From Butyricimonas faecihominis (GTDB taxonomy: Bacteria; Bacteroidota; Bacteroidia; Bacteroidales; Marinifilaceae): a stretch of 64,000 bases of DNA. This document shows, one piece after another, positions 36,735 to 46,237 of the stretch. The notes below the pieces were generated by a model. That model was given only the letters and a program-made list of their open reading frames with translations. It had not been told where the DNA came from and did no database searches. Each line of letters opens with the position of its first letter. Positions within the stretch are counted from its first letter, which is position 1. The DNA is taken from assembly GCF_033096445.1 (NCBI RefSeq), contig NZ_AP028155.1, positions 3,973,880 through 4,037,879 on the forward strand, in the 5' to 3' direction. The translations under genes and the position numbers were made by a program.

Positions 36735-37658
36735 ATGTATAGATATTCGTTGATTATTCTATCTTTTCTAATGATGACGGAACTTTCTGCTCAAAAGATA
36801 GAAAAAGTACTTCTTGATAAGAATGATACGACAAGGAATTGCTACACGATCATTTATCCTGACTCGTTACCATGGATGGGGTACTTGTTTTTGGTACCGG
36901 GATTTGGTGAAACGGCCGAGGATGTTTTGCTGCAAACAAAACTACCTGTCGAAACAGCGGAAAGGGGAATTTTGACTATTATACCTACTTTTCAGGATGG
37001 CGTTTCTTCGTTTGGGTTTGATAGTTTGAGCCAGCAGGCATTTCGTCGAATCGTTGATGATGTGACGAGTAGACATAAATTGCAGGATCTGGAATATTAT
37101 CTTGGAGGCTTTTCGATGGGAGGAAGTACGGTTGTAAAATTTGCGGAAACGGCAGATAAAAAGCCCAAAGCTGTTTTTGCCATAGACTCACCGCTGGATT
37201 TTGAACGGTTTTATAATTCCACGAAACGGGATGTCATGTTGTTTGGAAAGGGTGGTTCTGGCGAAGAGAACATATATCTTTATCTGCTTTCAAGGATCGA
37301 GCAAATCATGGGAGGAACACCTCAAACGGCCTTGAAGAATTATCACAAAATATCTCCTTATTCGCTTTCCGACACGACGCAGTCTGCTATAAAAGGATTG
37401 TTGGGTACACCGATTAGGATATATATAGAACCTGATATTCAATGGTGGCTTGATGAACGGGAAACAGATGTCTTTGGTTTGAATATCATTGATTGTTCTG
37501 CGATGATTAATGAATTAAAAAGGTTGGGTAACGACAGGGCTGTTCTTATTACAACTCAGAATAAAGGGTATCGGAAGCCGGATAATAACCGGCATCCACA
37601 TTCTTGGAGTATTGTTGACAATAGAGAGTTGATAGAGTGGTTGTTGCAACAAAAATAG
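36735..37658 (+). CDS. exported alpha/beta-hydrolase-like protein
   Basis: Open from 36702; the Met at 36735 gives a clean signal peptide (MYRYSLIILSFLMMTELSAQ) and 307 residues. The nucleophile elbow is in YLGGFSMGGSTVV (about 142-154 of the long form), and an oxyanion-type segment is in LFLVPGFGETAEDVLL. A C-terminal His candidate lies in NNRHPHSWSIVD. The overall style is that of an esterase or peptidase of the dienelactone/PHB-depolymerase group. The substrate is unknown. The next gene, a MATE transporter, begins 24 bases later, so they may be co-transcribed. Confidence 0.72.
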   Translation: MYRYSLIILSFLMMTELSAQKIEKVLLDKNDTTRNCYTIIYPDSLPWMGYLFLVPGFGETAEDVLLQTKLPVETAERGILTIIPTFQDGVSSFGFDSLSQQAFRRIVDDVTSRHKLQDLEYYLGGFSMGGSTVVKFAETADKKPKAVFAIDSPLDFERFYNSTKRDVMLFGKGGSGEENIYLYLLSRIEQIMGGTPQTALKNYHKISPYSLSDTTQSAIKGLLGTPIRIYIEPDIQWWLDERETDVFGLNIIDCSAMINELKRLGNDRAVLITTQNKGYRKPDNNRHPHSWSIVDNRELIEWLLQQK

Positions 37659-37682
37659 TATTTACGTTTTTCAGAGAGGGAC

Positions 37683-39053
37683 GTGGCGTTTAACGGTATA
37701 AAAAAGGATCGGGGTCTAACGACCGGAAATATAACTCTTGGGTTGTTGTGGTTCGCTGTACCCATGATTTTAGGGAATCTGTTGCAACAATTCTATAATA
37801 TTGCCGACACGCTGATCGTGGGGCAGTTTTTGGGGGCGAATGCGTTGGCAGCAGTCGGATCGGCTTACTCGTTGATGATATTTCTGACTTCGGTACTTTT
37901 GGGGTTGTGCATGGGGAGTGGGGCCATTTTTTCTCTGCAATATGGGGCGGGAGACCGGGAGGCATTGAAACGTAGTATTTTTGTTTCTTTGGTGTTAATA
38001 GGCTTGGTTACTTTGGTTTTGAATGTCGCTGTTTTCGTATGGATCGATCCCATTCTGAGATTATTGCAAGTCCCGGAAGCTGTTTACCCGTTGATGCGTG
38101 ATTATCTTTGGGTAATCTTTTGGGGTATCGGGTTTACCTTTATCTATAATTATTATGCCTCGTTACTGCGTGCGATAGGTAATTCCATCGTGCCATTGTG
38201 GTTTTTAGGAGTGGCGGTTGTTTTGAATATTGCGCTTGATTTGATTTTTATTTTGTGGTGTGATTGGGGAGTGAAAGGAGCGGCATGGGCAACTGTTATC
38301 GCGCAGGCCGTTTCGGGGGTAGGACTTTGTGTGTACACGATCCGGAAATTCCCGGAGTTCCGAATTCGGCGGGAGGATATGTGCATGAAGTGGCAAACGG
38401 TAAAGGAAATTGCGGTCTATTCATCTCTGACTTGCGCCCAGCAGTCCGTGATGAATTTCGGTATATTGATGGTACAGGGATTAATCAATAGTTTCGGGGT
38501 TGCCGTGATGGCAGCGTTTGCGGCCGCAGTTAAAATAGATTCGTTTGCTTACATGCCCGTGCAGGATTTCGGGAACGCCTTCTCGACGTTTATAGCCCAG
38601 AATTTTGGTGCTGGGCAAATGAAACGTATTCGGGATGGAATCCGGGTGGCGGTTGTTTCTGCAACTATTTTCTGCGTGTTTATTTCTCTTCTTGTATTCG
38701 GGTTTGCCCGTCCCTTGATGTTGATTTTTGTTCCGGTACATGAAACGGAAATTATTTCTATTGGGGTCCAGTACCTACGAATCGAAGGGGCTTTTTATTG
38801 CGGAATCGGTTGCTTGTTCCTGTTGTATGGTTTCTATCGGGGGATTCGGAAACCGGGGATGTCGGTCGTGTTGACTGTTATTTCTTTGGGAACTCGTGTC
38901 GCTTTGGCTTATGCTTTATCCGCGATTCCGGCTATCGGGGTTGTGGGAATCTGGTGGTCAATCCCTATTGGTTGGTTACTGGCTGATATTGTCGGGTTGT
39001 GGTATTATCGGAGATTATTCTCGAGAGTCACGAGATCGAGTATTGGTAAATAG
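37683..39053 (+). CDS. MATE-family efflux transporter (second, DinF/NorM-like)
   Basis: 456 residues, 12 TM segments. N-terminal LTTGNITLGLLWFAVPMILGNLLQQFYNIADTLIVGQFLGANALAAVGSAYSL is the classic bacterial MATE start. The second half begins near EIAVYSSLTCAQQSVMNFGILMVQGLINSFG. The start codon is GTG at 37683, since no ATG fits before TM1. It belongs to a different branch from the first MATE (30835), with which it shares little outside general family motifs. Confidence 0.92.
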   Translation: MAFNGIKKDRGLTTGNITLGLLWFAVPMILGNLLQQFYNIADTLIVGQFLGANALAAVGSAYSLMIFLTSVLLGLCMGSGAIFSLQYGAGDREALKRSIFVSLVLIGLVTLVLNVAVFVWIDPILRLLQVPEAVYPLMRDYLWVIFWGIGFTFIYNYYASLLRAIGNSIVPLWFLGVAVVLNIALDLIFILWCDWGVKGAAWATVIAQAVSGVGLCVYTIRKFPEFRIRREDMCMKWQTVKEIAVYSSLTCAQQSVMNFGILMVQGLINSFGVAVMAAFAAAVKIDSFAYMPVQDFGNAFSTFIAQNFGAGQMKRIRDGIRVAVVSATIFCVFISLLVFGFARPLMLIFVPVHETEIISIGVQYLRIEGAFYCGIGCLFLLYGFYRGIRKPGMSVVLTVISLGTRVALAYALSAIPAIGVVGIWWSIPIGWLLADIVGLWYYRRLFSRVTRSSIGK

Positions 39054-39418
39054 AACCTGTACATCAATTGAATCCTGTCAATAATTTGTTTCGTTTTTAT
39101 TATAATTATATTGGAATCCTATTGATACTTCATTTAGACCATCGAGCATTCATCTTGTATTCATCGAACATTTATTTTCGATAAAATTGATTTTTAGATT
39201 GATTCTGTTTGGTGGAATCTTGTATGGAGGATTATATTAGCTATTCGTAAGGGTGTGCTTAAATGATAGAGGGGCGGGGTGTGAAAATAGTCAAGCTATT
39301 GCTCAAATGTAATTCTAAAAAAATGAGTAGTATTTTATTTTTCCAGATTCTTTTCAGATTCGGGGGATATTTTTGTCATGTAAATAATAAAATAGTAACC
39401 CATTAAAAATAGAAGAAT
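39054..39418. other. intergenic gap with 11-bp repeat array and PepSY-gene promoter region
   Basis: 365 bases, no gene seen. It holds an 11-bp repeat array (39137-39180), and near the right end a direct repeat CAGATTC-TTTT-CAGATTC and a -7-like TATTTTTG (39368-39375), 43 bases before the ATG of the PepSY-like gene. Confidence 0.55.
39137..39180. repeat. four 11-bp direct repeats (ATTCATCGAAC type)
   Basis: Units GACCATCGAGC (39137), ATTCATCTTGT (39148), ATTCATCGAAC (39159) and ATTTATTTTCG (39170), exactly 11 bases apart. Less uniform than the other arrays, but the phase is exact. It lies 85 bases behind the MATE gene. Confidence 0.6.
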
Positions 39419-39853
39419 ATGAAAAAGATTGTTTTTTTACTCGTATGTTTATTCTCGATGACGATAGTAAAAGCTGATAATGACAAGCCGATTGAGATGA
39501 ATCAGTTACCGGCGAAGGCGCAGACGTTTATCACGACTTATTTTAAAGATCAGAAAGTGGCATTGATAACACAGGAGACAGGTTTGTTTTACAAGAGTTA
39601 TGATGTGGTGTTTGCAAGCGGGGAAAAGTTGGAATTCGATAAATCGGGAGATTGGACAGAGGTGAAATGCAAAACGGGTGAGGTTCCCGCTGCCATTATT
39701 CCGGAGGCAATACTTAAATATGTGAAGGCCAATTATCCGGATGCAAAAGTTTTAGAGATCGAGCATGATTCGGAAGGATATGAGATCAAATTGTCAAATC
39801 GCTTGGAGATTAAATTCAATGATAAGTTTCAGGTAGTGGATATTGACGATTAA
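39419..39853 (+). CDS. periplasmic PepSY-like (DUF2874) protein
   Basis: 144 residues, signal peptide MKKIVFLLVCLFSMTIVKA. Two PepSY-like (BLIP-like) repeats: LPAKAQTFITTYFKDQKVALITQETGLFYKSYDVVFASGEKLEFDKSGDW and IPEAILKYVKANYPDAKVLEIEHDSEGYEIKLSNRLEIKFN. Abundant small periplasmic proteins of this type in Bacteroidetes have no proven role; a protease-inhibitor or binding role is often suggested by the fold. Single gene with its own promoter region and terminator. Confidence 0.88.
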   Translation: MKKIVFLLVCLFSMTIVKADNDKPIEMNQLPAKAQTFITTYFKDQKVALITQETGLFYKSYDVVFASGEKLEFDKSGDWTEVKCKTGEVPAAIIPEAILKYVKANYPDAKVLEIEHDSEGYEIKLSNRLEIKFNDKFQVVDIDD

Positions 39854-39874
39854 AGATAAAGTGAAAGTGTGTGT

Positions 39875-39907
39875 AGGGGGGCTGTTTAAGTGGCCCCTCT
39901 ATTTTAT
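39875..39907 (+). terminator. terminator between convergent genes
   Basis: AGGGGGGC (39875-39882) pairs with GGCCCCTCT (39892-39900) with one G-T pair, followed by ATTTTATT. Serves the PepSY-like gene. Confidence 0.7.
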
Positions 39908-40995
39908 TATCCGATCCGGATCGGGATTATCGGTTGCTGGTTTACTTTGTCGAGAGGCTCTGTTTGATATTTTACCCGGGCAAAATTGATCTTACGGAGA
40001 TCGATGCAACGAATGGCGCTATCGTACATGGTACGATAGTAGATCATGCGGTTCGTCATGTCGGTTGCCGAGGTCCATTGCGTGGCGCTTGGAATATCAA
40101 CGGGAGTTTGGTCGGGAGCGAATTCGATTCCGATGGGTATGTCAAAATTATTCAGTATTTGGAAACATTGAATAACGGTTTGTTGTCCTGTCTCTTGACG
40201 TGGTGCGGTCGCTTGGTAGAAAGCGGCACGGACAAATCGGGAGGGAGGGGTGATATCGCCCGGTATACCAAGAAAACCACTTCCGTTTCCGAAAGAAGTA
40301 AGAGCCACTCCGTCTAGTTGTTGGGAGGGGGCCATACCGGGAATCAAGTTGACATAGTTATTCAGGTTTGTCATCTGCCAGTCGAAACTTGGGGAGTTGG
40401 TCAGTACGCCTAGTTTGTTCTCGTGAAAGATCGGTTTTTCATTGATGATTTCGAGAACGATCTGGCGTCCGGTGGTGTCGGCAAAACGCCAGTGGGCGGT
40501 AGATGCCCTCGGATCGATACCGATGACATGAACTTTTTTGATGGATTCTTTTACTTCGTCCACGGTCTTGCAACTGCCCAATATCCATGAAACGAGTTGT
40601 AGGTCGGCAATGCTGGATGCTTTTTCTTTGGGATTGTAAGCTTCATATTTCCCGTATTGCGGGAAGTAAAACAGTCCGGCGGAAAGTCCCGCCTCGTTCA
40701 GTCCCTCTGCCACGAATTGTTCTTGCTCCACGGCTAACCCGATATACCCGTAGCGAGCAGTGAAAATCATCCCTTCTGTTGTGCCGCCGGGAATGTAGGA
40801 TTGTTGTTCGTACCCTCTTGGTACGACAACATATTGGCTGTTGAGATTGTTACCTCCCCATTCTATGGTGCGGGCCACGATGCAGGAACCATCCTTGGCT
40901 TTCAACGTGATTCCGGTGCAGGCTTTGAGTTCTTTGGGGAAGAAGGTGATAAGGGGTAATACCACCCATAGGATTATTGATAATTTTTGTTTCAT
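39907..40995 (-). CDS. choloylglycine hydrolase / penicillin V acylase family amidase
   Basis: Ntn-hydrolase that cuts a linear amide bond; known members act on conjugated bile salts, penicillin V or N-acyl homoserine lactones. 362 residues with a signal peptide (MKQKLSIILWVVLPLITFFPKELKA). Cleavage would leave C26 (CTGITL) as the N-terminal nucleophile. R42 in VARTIEW is at the spacing of the catalytic Arg. E45 occupies the place where most bile-salt hydrolases have Asp. Other expected residues are present: N in VLTNSPSFDW and R in PPSRFVRAAF. The family is right, but bile-salt activity is not certain. Single gene. Confidence 0.9.
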   Translation of the reverse strand: MKQKLSIILWVVLPLITFFPKELKACTGITLKAKDGSCIVARTIEWGGNNLNSQYVVVPRGYEQQSYIPGGTTEGMIFTARYGYIGLAVEQEQFVAEGLNEAGLSAGLFYFPQYGKYEAYNPKEKASSIADLQLVSWILGSCKTVDEVKESIKKVHVIGIDPRASTAHWRFADTTGRQIVLEIINEKPIFHENKLGVLTNSPSFDWQMTNLNNYVNLIPGMAPSQQLDGVALTSFGNGSGFLGIPGDITPPSRFVRAAFYQATAPRQETGQQTVIQCFQILNNFDIPIGIEFAPDQTPVDIPSATQWTSATDMTNRMIYYRTMYDSAIRCIDLRKINFARVKYQTEPLDKVNQQPIIPIRIG

Positions 40996-41079
40996 AAGAG
41001 CATTGTTTTTATTTTAAGATAACGGGGAAAACGGCTTTTTGTTTCATTCTTCGGAAGTTTCATGAACTTGCCTATTGTT

Positions 41080-41110
41080 TTTGATTTGTCTTCTGAAATC
41101 TTTATATTTG
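41080..41110 (+). promoter_or_regulatory. promoter of the unknown gene at 41134
   Basis: TTTG (41080-41083), 19 bases, TATATTTG (41103-41110). Transcription would start near 41117, which rules out the upstream in-frame Met at 41062 as the translation start. Confidence 0.75.
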
Positions 41111-41133
41111 TAAAGAATGTCGTGCAAAATAAT

Positions 41134-42135
41134 ATGATAATGAAGACGAGTAAGATAAAAAACGGTTTGGTGGTGATGGCATTTATTTTGTCGGTACTGC
41201 CGGTATGGGGCCATTCGGATTGGGGATTTACAAAAGATTTCGGTAATGTCCGGGTTACGTATTGGTGTGGTTTCAGCAATCACGAGGAAAGATATAAATC
41301 TCATATTATTGCTCAGCTGGTAGAGATATTATCCAAGGAACTAGATTGTAAGCAACCGATTTATCTCGATTTCAAGCATTCTTATGTGGAAGATATTGTT
41401 CCCGAGTATAAATTATGGTACAAGCGAGGAGAATCGGGCGATACGTTGGTGTTTCACGTGCATGAGAAGACGTATGATGCGGTGAAGGCTCTCCAATTAA
41501 TAGAGTATGGGATAAAAAATAAAGCTTCTGTCGTGAAAAATCAGCGAGACACGGTTATCGAGACTCGTTATTGGGGATCGCAAACGCATACGTCTCTGAG
41601 TCGGGCGGAGATAAATAAGATTTTGAGAAGAAACGTATCTCCGTTAGTAAATAAGGTGCTAGCCAATAAAATATACAGGCCTAAAAATGAAAGTGATAAA
41701 ATAGTGGAAGGATTTACGTACTATTTTCAGAATAATAAATATCATCTTTGTTATGAATGGCAGGAAGGATATGGGGCTGTACAATTAGAATTGGATAATA
41801 TTTATCAGTTTCAGGCTCTTGTTTATTATGATGGGGTGTTATCCAGCCGGCTTGGGGTTGTGTTCGATACAGACTCGACATTTTACGTGATAACGAGAAA
41901 TGGTTATGTAGAAGAAAAAGCGGCTAAATATTTTTTATCCAAGCGGCACGTGATAAAGAATGTGGCTGATATTTTCCAGCCTTACGTGCTAAAGGAACTT
42001 GGAAAGAGCGAGGTTTTTATAGGGGTTGAACAACCTTTCTCCGGGACACGAAAAAATCTTCTTTACCGGGTGAAAGATGATTATTTGGTGCAAGATTTGG
42101 ATGCGCTGGTGGATAAGGAGAGTAAAAAAGAGTGA
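41134..42135 (+). CDS. exported protein of unknown function
   Basis: 333 residues when started at 41134, or 331 at the Met two codons on. Signal peptide with core NGLVVMAFILSVLPVWG. I recognise no family. Visible features: an N-terminal alpha/beta region (VRVTYWCGFSNHEERYKSHIIAQLVEILSKEL), a middle with LVFHVHEKTYDAVKALQLIEYGI, and a beta-rich second half (FTYYFQNNKYHLCYEW, VVFDTDSTFYVITRNGYV). No catalytic motif stands out. A full promoter lies just upstream. 94 bases follow before mtnA, so it is probably transcribed alone. Confidence 0.7.
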   Translation: MIMKTSKIKNGLVVMAFILSVLPVWGHSDWGFTKDFGNVRVTYWCGFSNHEERYKSHIIAQLVEILSKELDCKQPIYLDFKHSYVEDIVPEYKLWYKRGESGDTLVFHVHEKTYDAVKALQLIEYGIKNKASVVKNQRDTVIETRYWGSQTHTSLSRAEINKILRRNVSPLVNKVLANKIYRPKNESDKIVEGFTYYFQNNKYHLCYEWQEGYGAVQLELDNIYQFQALVYYDGVLSSRLGVVFDTDSTFYVITRNGYVEEKAAKYFLSKRHVIKNVADIFQPYVLKELGKSEVFIGVEQPFSGTRKNLLYRVKDDYLVQDLDALVDKESKKE

Positions 42136-42229
42136 GACGAAAGGACAATACTAGTATGGTGTAATCTGTGAGGAAATATGTGGTTACTGTAAATGTTTTT
42201 TGTTAATATTGCGAAAAACTATTTTCAAC

Positions 42230-43285
42230 ATGGATTTGTTTACGATCGTGACCGCGCGTGCGGATTATGAGCTGGGTGCGTTGGTGATTATTGATCAGAC
42301 GCAACTTCCGGAACGGGAAGTTTATTTGGCGTTGAAAACTCCGGAGGAAATTTGGGAGGCTATTTATTTGTTAAAGGTAAGGGGTGCGCCTGCCATCGGG
42401 GTGGCTGCCGCTTACGGGATTTCCGTGTGTATGCAAAAGGTGGATGAGGTTGGTGATTTCTACCGGGAGTTTGCAAGGGTGAAGAATTATCTGGCATCTT
42501 CCCGGCCCACGGCGGTAAATTTGTTTACGGCATTGGAGCGAATGGAAGTCGCGTTGTTGAAATGTCAAGGTGCGGGGGTGGAAGTTTTGAAACAAGTCTT
42601 GCGGGAAGAGGCCGAGGCGATTCGGAAAGAAGATGCGGCGGCGTGCCGGAAAATTGGAGAACATGGATTGTCACTGTTGAAACCGGGTATGGGCTTGCTC
42701 ACGCATTGTAACGCGGGGCATCTGGCGGTTTCGGAATACGGTACGGCTTTGGCCCCGATTTATTTGGGACAGGAACAAGGATTCGGTTTTTCGGTTTTTG
42801 CCGATGAAACCCGCCCGTTATTGCAAGGGGCGAGGTTGACGGCCTTCGAATTGCAGAAAGCGGGAGTGGATGTAACCTTGATATGTGATAATATGGCCTC
42901 TTCGGTGATGAAACAGGGATGGGTGCAGGCCGTGCTGGTTGGGTGTGACCGGGTGGCTGCCAATGGAGACACGGCAAATAAAATCGGTACTTCGGGGGTA
43001 GCCGTGTTGGCTAAATATTATGGAATTCCGTTTTACGTGCTGGGGCCGACGTCTACCATTGATATGGATTGTCCCACGGGCAAAGAGATTAAAATTGAGG
43101 AACGAGAGCCGGCAGAGGTGACAGAGAAATGGTATGCCCGAAGAATGGCTCCCGAGGGGATTCACGTGTATAATCCCGCCTTTGACGTGACTCCTGCCGA
43201 GGTGATCACGGCTATTATCACGGAGAAAGGGATCGCTTATCCCCCGTTTAGTGACACATTCCGGGGATGGAAAGAATGTAAATAA
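42230..43285 (+). CDS. mtnA: S-methyl-5-thioribose-1-phosphate isomerase
   Basis: Methionine-salvage enzyme that converts methylthioribose-1-phosphate to methylthioribulose-1-phosphate, in the eIF2B-alpha-like fold. Signature stretches: LKVRGAPAIGVAAAYG (about 49-64), LLTHCNAGHLAVSEYGTAL with the catalytic Cys (about 155-173), and CDNMASSVM followed by VGCDRVAANGDTANKIGTSGVAVLAK with the catalytic Asp (about 225-262). The ATG at 42230 gives the normal N-terminus MDLFTIV; the frame is open further up only by a TTG. No other methionine-salvage gene is next to it here, so it may serve purine salvage or a partial pathway. Confidence 0.95.
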   Translation: MDLFTIVTARADYELGALVIIDQTQLPEREVYLALKTPEEIWEAIYLLKVRGAPAIGVAAAYGISVCMQKVDEVGDFYREFARVKNYLASSRPTAVNLFTALERMEVALLKCQGAGVEVLKQVLREEAEAIRKEDAAACRKIGEHGLSLLKPGMGLLTHCNAGHLAVSEYGTALAPIYLGQEQGFGFSVFADETRPLLQGARLTAFELQKAGVDVTLICDNMASSVMKQGWVQAVLVGCDRVAANGDTANKIGTSGVAVLAKYYGIPFYVLGPTSTIDMDCPTGKEIKIEEREPAEVTEKWYARRMAPEGIHVYNPAFDVTPAEVITAIITEKGIAYPPFSDTFRGWKECK

Positions 43286-43291
43286 TTAAGC

Positions 43292-43429
43292 CATTTTGTC
43301 ATATATTCTATAAAACATAAAGACAAAATGACATATTTATAATACCTTTTGTTTTAGAAAACAAAAATCAATAGTTCGTTTTTTTATTGATTGTTAATGT
43401 TATAGGTTGAAATGTTTTTTCATTTTGTC
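43292..43429 (+). promoter_or_regulatory. candidate clpB control region with three CATTTTGTC boxes
   Basis: CATTTTGTC at 43292-43300 and 43421-43429, with the inverted form GACAAAATG at 43322-43330. The first two face each other around a 21-base AT loop. They could be a weak mtnA hairpin, but the third copy close to clpB suggests an operator. TATACTTTG (43461-43469) is an off-by-one match to the -7 element. Confidence 0.4.
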
Positions 43430-43502
43430 CAGATGAAACTTTTGGATAAGAGTTTCGGTATATACTTTGTAAAATTGAAGGCAGAAAGGAGAAAATGAGA
43501 CT

Positions 43503-46094
43503 ATGAACATGAACAATTATACAATTAAGTCGCAAGAGGCCGTGCAGTCAGCCGTGCAACTTGCGCAGGAAAAAGGTCAGCAAGCCATCGAAACAGGTCA
43601 TCTGTTGAGAGGCGTGATCGAGAAAGGTGAAAATATCACGAACTTTATTTTTAACAAGTTGGGTGTAAATAGCCGGAATGTCTTGGCTGCTTTGGATCGA
43701 ATCGTGGACGGATACCCGAAAGTGTCGGGAGGTTCTCCCTATTTGTCCGACGAGGCTAATAAAGTGTTGGAGAAAGCCACGAAGTTGGCGGGAGAGATGG
43801 GTGACCAGTATGTTTCTTTGGAACATATTTTATTGGGATTATTATCAGTGAAGGATCCGGTTTCCGGTATGTTGAAGGATGCGGGAATGACCGAGAAGGA
43901 AACCCGAGCGGCGATTGACGAGTTGCGGAAGGGGTCGAAAGTAAATTCTCAGTCGGCAGAAGATAATTATGATGCGCTGGGGAGGTATGCCATCAATTTG
44001 AATGAAAGAGCCCGGAACGGTAAGCTGGATCCTGTAATCGGACGAGATGATGAAATCCGTCGGGTATTACAGATATTGTCCCGGAGAACAAAAAATAACC
44101 CGATCTTAATCGGTGAGCCGGGTGTTGGTAAAACGGCTATTGCCGAGGGATTGGCACAGCGTATCGTGAACGGGGATGTGCCTTCAAATTTGGCATCCAA
44201 GAGTATTTACTCGCTGGATATGGGAGCCTTGATTGCGGGGGCAAAGTATAAAGGAGAATTCGAGGAACGTTTGAAATCGGTTGTGAACGAGGTGTTGTCT
44301 TCGGAAGGAGAAATTATCCTGTTTATTGATGAGATTCATACCTTGGTAGGAGCCGGAAAGTCTGACGGAGCAATGGATGCGGCGAATATATTGAAACCCG
44401 CTTTGGCTCGTGGAGATTTGAGGGCTATCGGTGCGACCACGTTGAACGAGTACCAGAAATATTTTGAACAGGATAAAGCCTTGGAGCGTCGTTTCCAGAA
44501 GGTGATGATTGACGAACCGGACGTGATGAGTGCGATCAGTATCATGCGGGGATTGAAGGAGCGTTACGAGAATCACCATAAGGTACGGATCACGGATGAT
44601 GCAATCATTGCATCCGTGGAGTTGTCCCACAGGTATATTTCCGATCGTTTTTTGCCGGATAAAGCTATCGACTTGGTGGATGAGGCGGCTGCCCGTCTGC
44701 GTTTGGAGATGAATTCCGTGCCGGAGGAGATTGATGAACTAGACCGTAAGATCAAACAGTTGGAAATCGAGAAAGAGGCGATCAAGCGGGAAGGGAAAAG
44801 CAAGAAACTGGACGAGATCCAGAAAGATTTGGCCGATTTGAATCAAGAGCGTACGAAATTGCGAGCCCAATGGGAGTCTGAGCGTTCTTTGATTGACGAG
44901 ATCCAGAAGAATAAGGATGCGATCGAACAGTACCGTTTCGAGGCAGACCGGGCCGAGCGGGAAGGCGATTACGGAAAAGTTGCCGAGATTCGTTACGGTA
45001 AGATTAAGGAGGCCGAGCGTCGTATTGAAGAGGTGAAGGCCAAGCTGGCGGATATGAAGCATGGAGAGTCGTTGATTCGGGAAGAGGTGACGGAAGATGA
45101 TATCGCGGCAGTCGTGTCCAAGTGGACGGGTATTCCGGTGAGCCGGATGATGCAGAGCGAGCGTCAGAAGTTATTACACTTGGAAGACGAGTTGCACAAA
45201 CGGGTAGTCGGTCAGGAAATGGCCATTACGGCACTGGCAGATGCCGTTCGTCGTAACCGTGCAGGATTGCAGGATGCGAAACGTCCCATCGGTTCGTTTA
45301 TCTTTCTCGGAACCACGGGTGTCGGTAAAACCGAGTTGGCGAAGGCATTGGCAGAGTTCCTGTTTGACGATGAATCTTTGATGACCCGTATTGATATGTC
45401 CGAGTACCAAGAGCGTCATTCTGTTTCCCGGTTGATCGGGGCGCCTCCGGGGTACGTGGGATATGATGAAGGTGGTCAGTTGACGGAGGCTGTTCGTCGG
45501 AAACCTTATTCCGTGGTTTTGCTGGACGAGATCGAGAAAGCTCATCCCGACGTGTTCAACATCTTGTTGCAAGTGCTGGATGACGGGCGTTTAACTGATA
45601 ATAAAGGTCGGGTAGTCGATTTCAAAAATACGATTATCATCATGACTTCGAATATCGGTGCGCATATCATTCAGGAACGTTTGAAAGGCATCGATGAGAA
45701 TAACCGGGATGAGGTACTTGACAAGACGAATCACGAGGTGTACGAGATGTTGAAACAGACGATTCGCCCGGAGTTCTTGAACCGTATCGACGAGATCATC
45801 ATGTTTGCCCCGTTGAAGAAGTCGGAAATCGTGGATATTGTACGTTTGCAATTCAATGGCGTAAAGAAGATGTTGGAAAACAATGGTATTGCCATCGAGA
45901 TTACCGACAAGGCAGTTCAATGGTTGGCAGATGCCGGGTATGATCCGCAGTTTGGCGCTCGTCCCGTAAAAAGGGTTATTCAACGTACATTGTTAAATGA
46001 TTTGTCAAAACAGATTCTTGCAGAGGAAGTCTCCAAAGATAGCCGTATCGTGGTAGACGTGAAGGATGATAAGATCGTTTTTGAAAATAAATAA
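43503..46094 (+). CDS. clpB: ATP-dependent disaggregase ClpB
   Basis: Hsp100 chaperone that threads aggregated proteins through its hexamer pore together with DnaK. 863 residues, the standard full length. Clp N-terminal repeats (about 5-145), first AAA+ with Walker A GEPGVGKT at 204-211 and Walker B FIDEIH, the ClpB-specific M-domain coiled coil (about 405-525: [21 protein letters not shown]), second AAA+ with GTTGVGKT at 603-610 and [14 protein letters not shown], and the C-terminal D2 domain. No ClpP-binding loop is expected. Single gene with its own terminator. Heat-shock control is likely. Confidence 0.97.
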   Translation: MNMNNYTIKSQEAVQSAVQLAQEKGQQAIETGHLLRGVIEKGENITNFIFNKLGVNSRNVLAALDRIVDGYPKVSGGSPYLSDEANKVLEKATKLAGEMGDQYVSLEHILLGLLSVKDPVSGMLKDAGMTEKETRAAIDELRKGSKVNSQSAEDNYDALGRYAINLNERARNGKLDPVIGRDDEIRRVLQILSRRTKNNPILIGEPGVGKTAIAEGLAQRIVNGDVPSNLASKSIYSLDMGALIAGAKYKGEFEERLKSVVNEVLSSEGEIILFIDEIHTLVGAGKSDGAMDAANILKPALARGDLRAIGATTLNEYQKYFEQDKALERRFQKVMIDEPDVMSAISIMRGLKERYENHHKVRITDDAIIASVELSHRYISDRFLPDKAIDLVDEAAARLRLEMNSVPEEIDELDRKIKQLEIEKEAIKREGKSKKLDEIQKDLADLNQERTKLRAQWESERSLIDEIQKNKDAIEQYRFEADRAEREGDYGKVAEIRYGKIKEAERRIEEVKAKLADMKHGESLIREEVTEDDIAAVVSKWTGIPVSRMMQSERQKLLHLEDELHKRVVGQEMAITALADAVRRNRAGLQDAKRPIGSFIFLGTTGVGKTELAKALAEFLFDDESLMTRIDMSEYQERHSVSRLIGAPPGYVGYDEGGQLTEAVRRKPYSVVLLDEIEKAHPDVFNILLQVLDDGRLTDNKGRVVDFKNTIIIMTSNIGAHIIQERLKGIDENNRDEVLDKTNHEVYEMLKQTIRPEFLNRIDEIIMFAPLKKSEIVDIVRLQFNGVKKMLENNGIAIEITDKAVQWLADAGYDPQFGARPVKRVIQRTLLNDLSKQILAEEVSKDSRIVVDVKDDKIVFENK

Positions 46095-46114
46095 GGATTC
46101 TTAAAATCATATGG

Positions 46115-46151
46115 AGTAGGTCGTTTCAAAGAAGAAACGGCCTACTTTTTT
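46115..46151 (+). terminator. rho-independent terminator of clpB
   Basis: GTAGGTCGTTTC (46116-46127) / GAAACGGCCTAC (46134-46145), 6-base loop, then six T. Confidence 0.92.
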
Positions 46152-46175
46152 GTATGACGGTAATATCTCGATAAT

Positions 46176-46205
46176 TTTGATTCTTGACGAGAATGTCTAT
46201 CTTTG
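46176..46205 (+). promoter_or_regulatory. promoter of the ECF sigma gene and SusCD locus 2
   Basis: TTTG (46176-46179), 18 bases, TATCTTTG (46198-46205). A housekeeping-type promoter 32 bases before the ATG. It could supply a basal level of sigma factor and FecR. Confidence 0.7.
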
Positions 46206-46237
46206 CATGAATCATAATTGTCGATTTAGATTTTTGT

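Noticed and set aside
41062-41133. Longer N-terminus for the unknown gene at 41134
   Set aside because: A full promoter (41080-41110) lies inside this stretch, and the signal peptide starts at 41134 or 41140.
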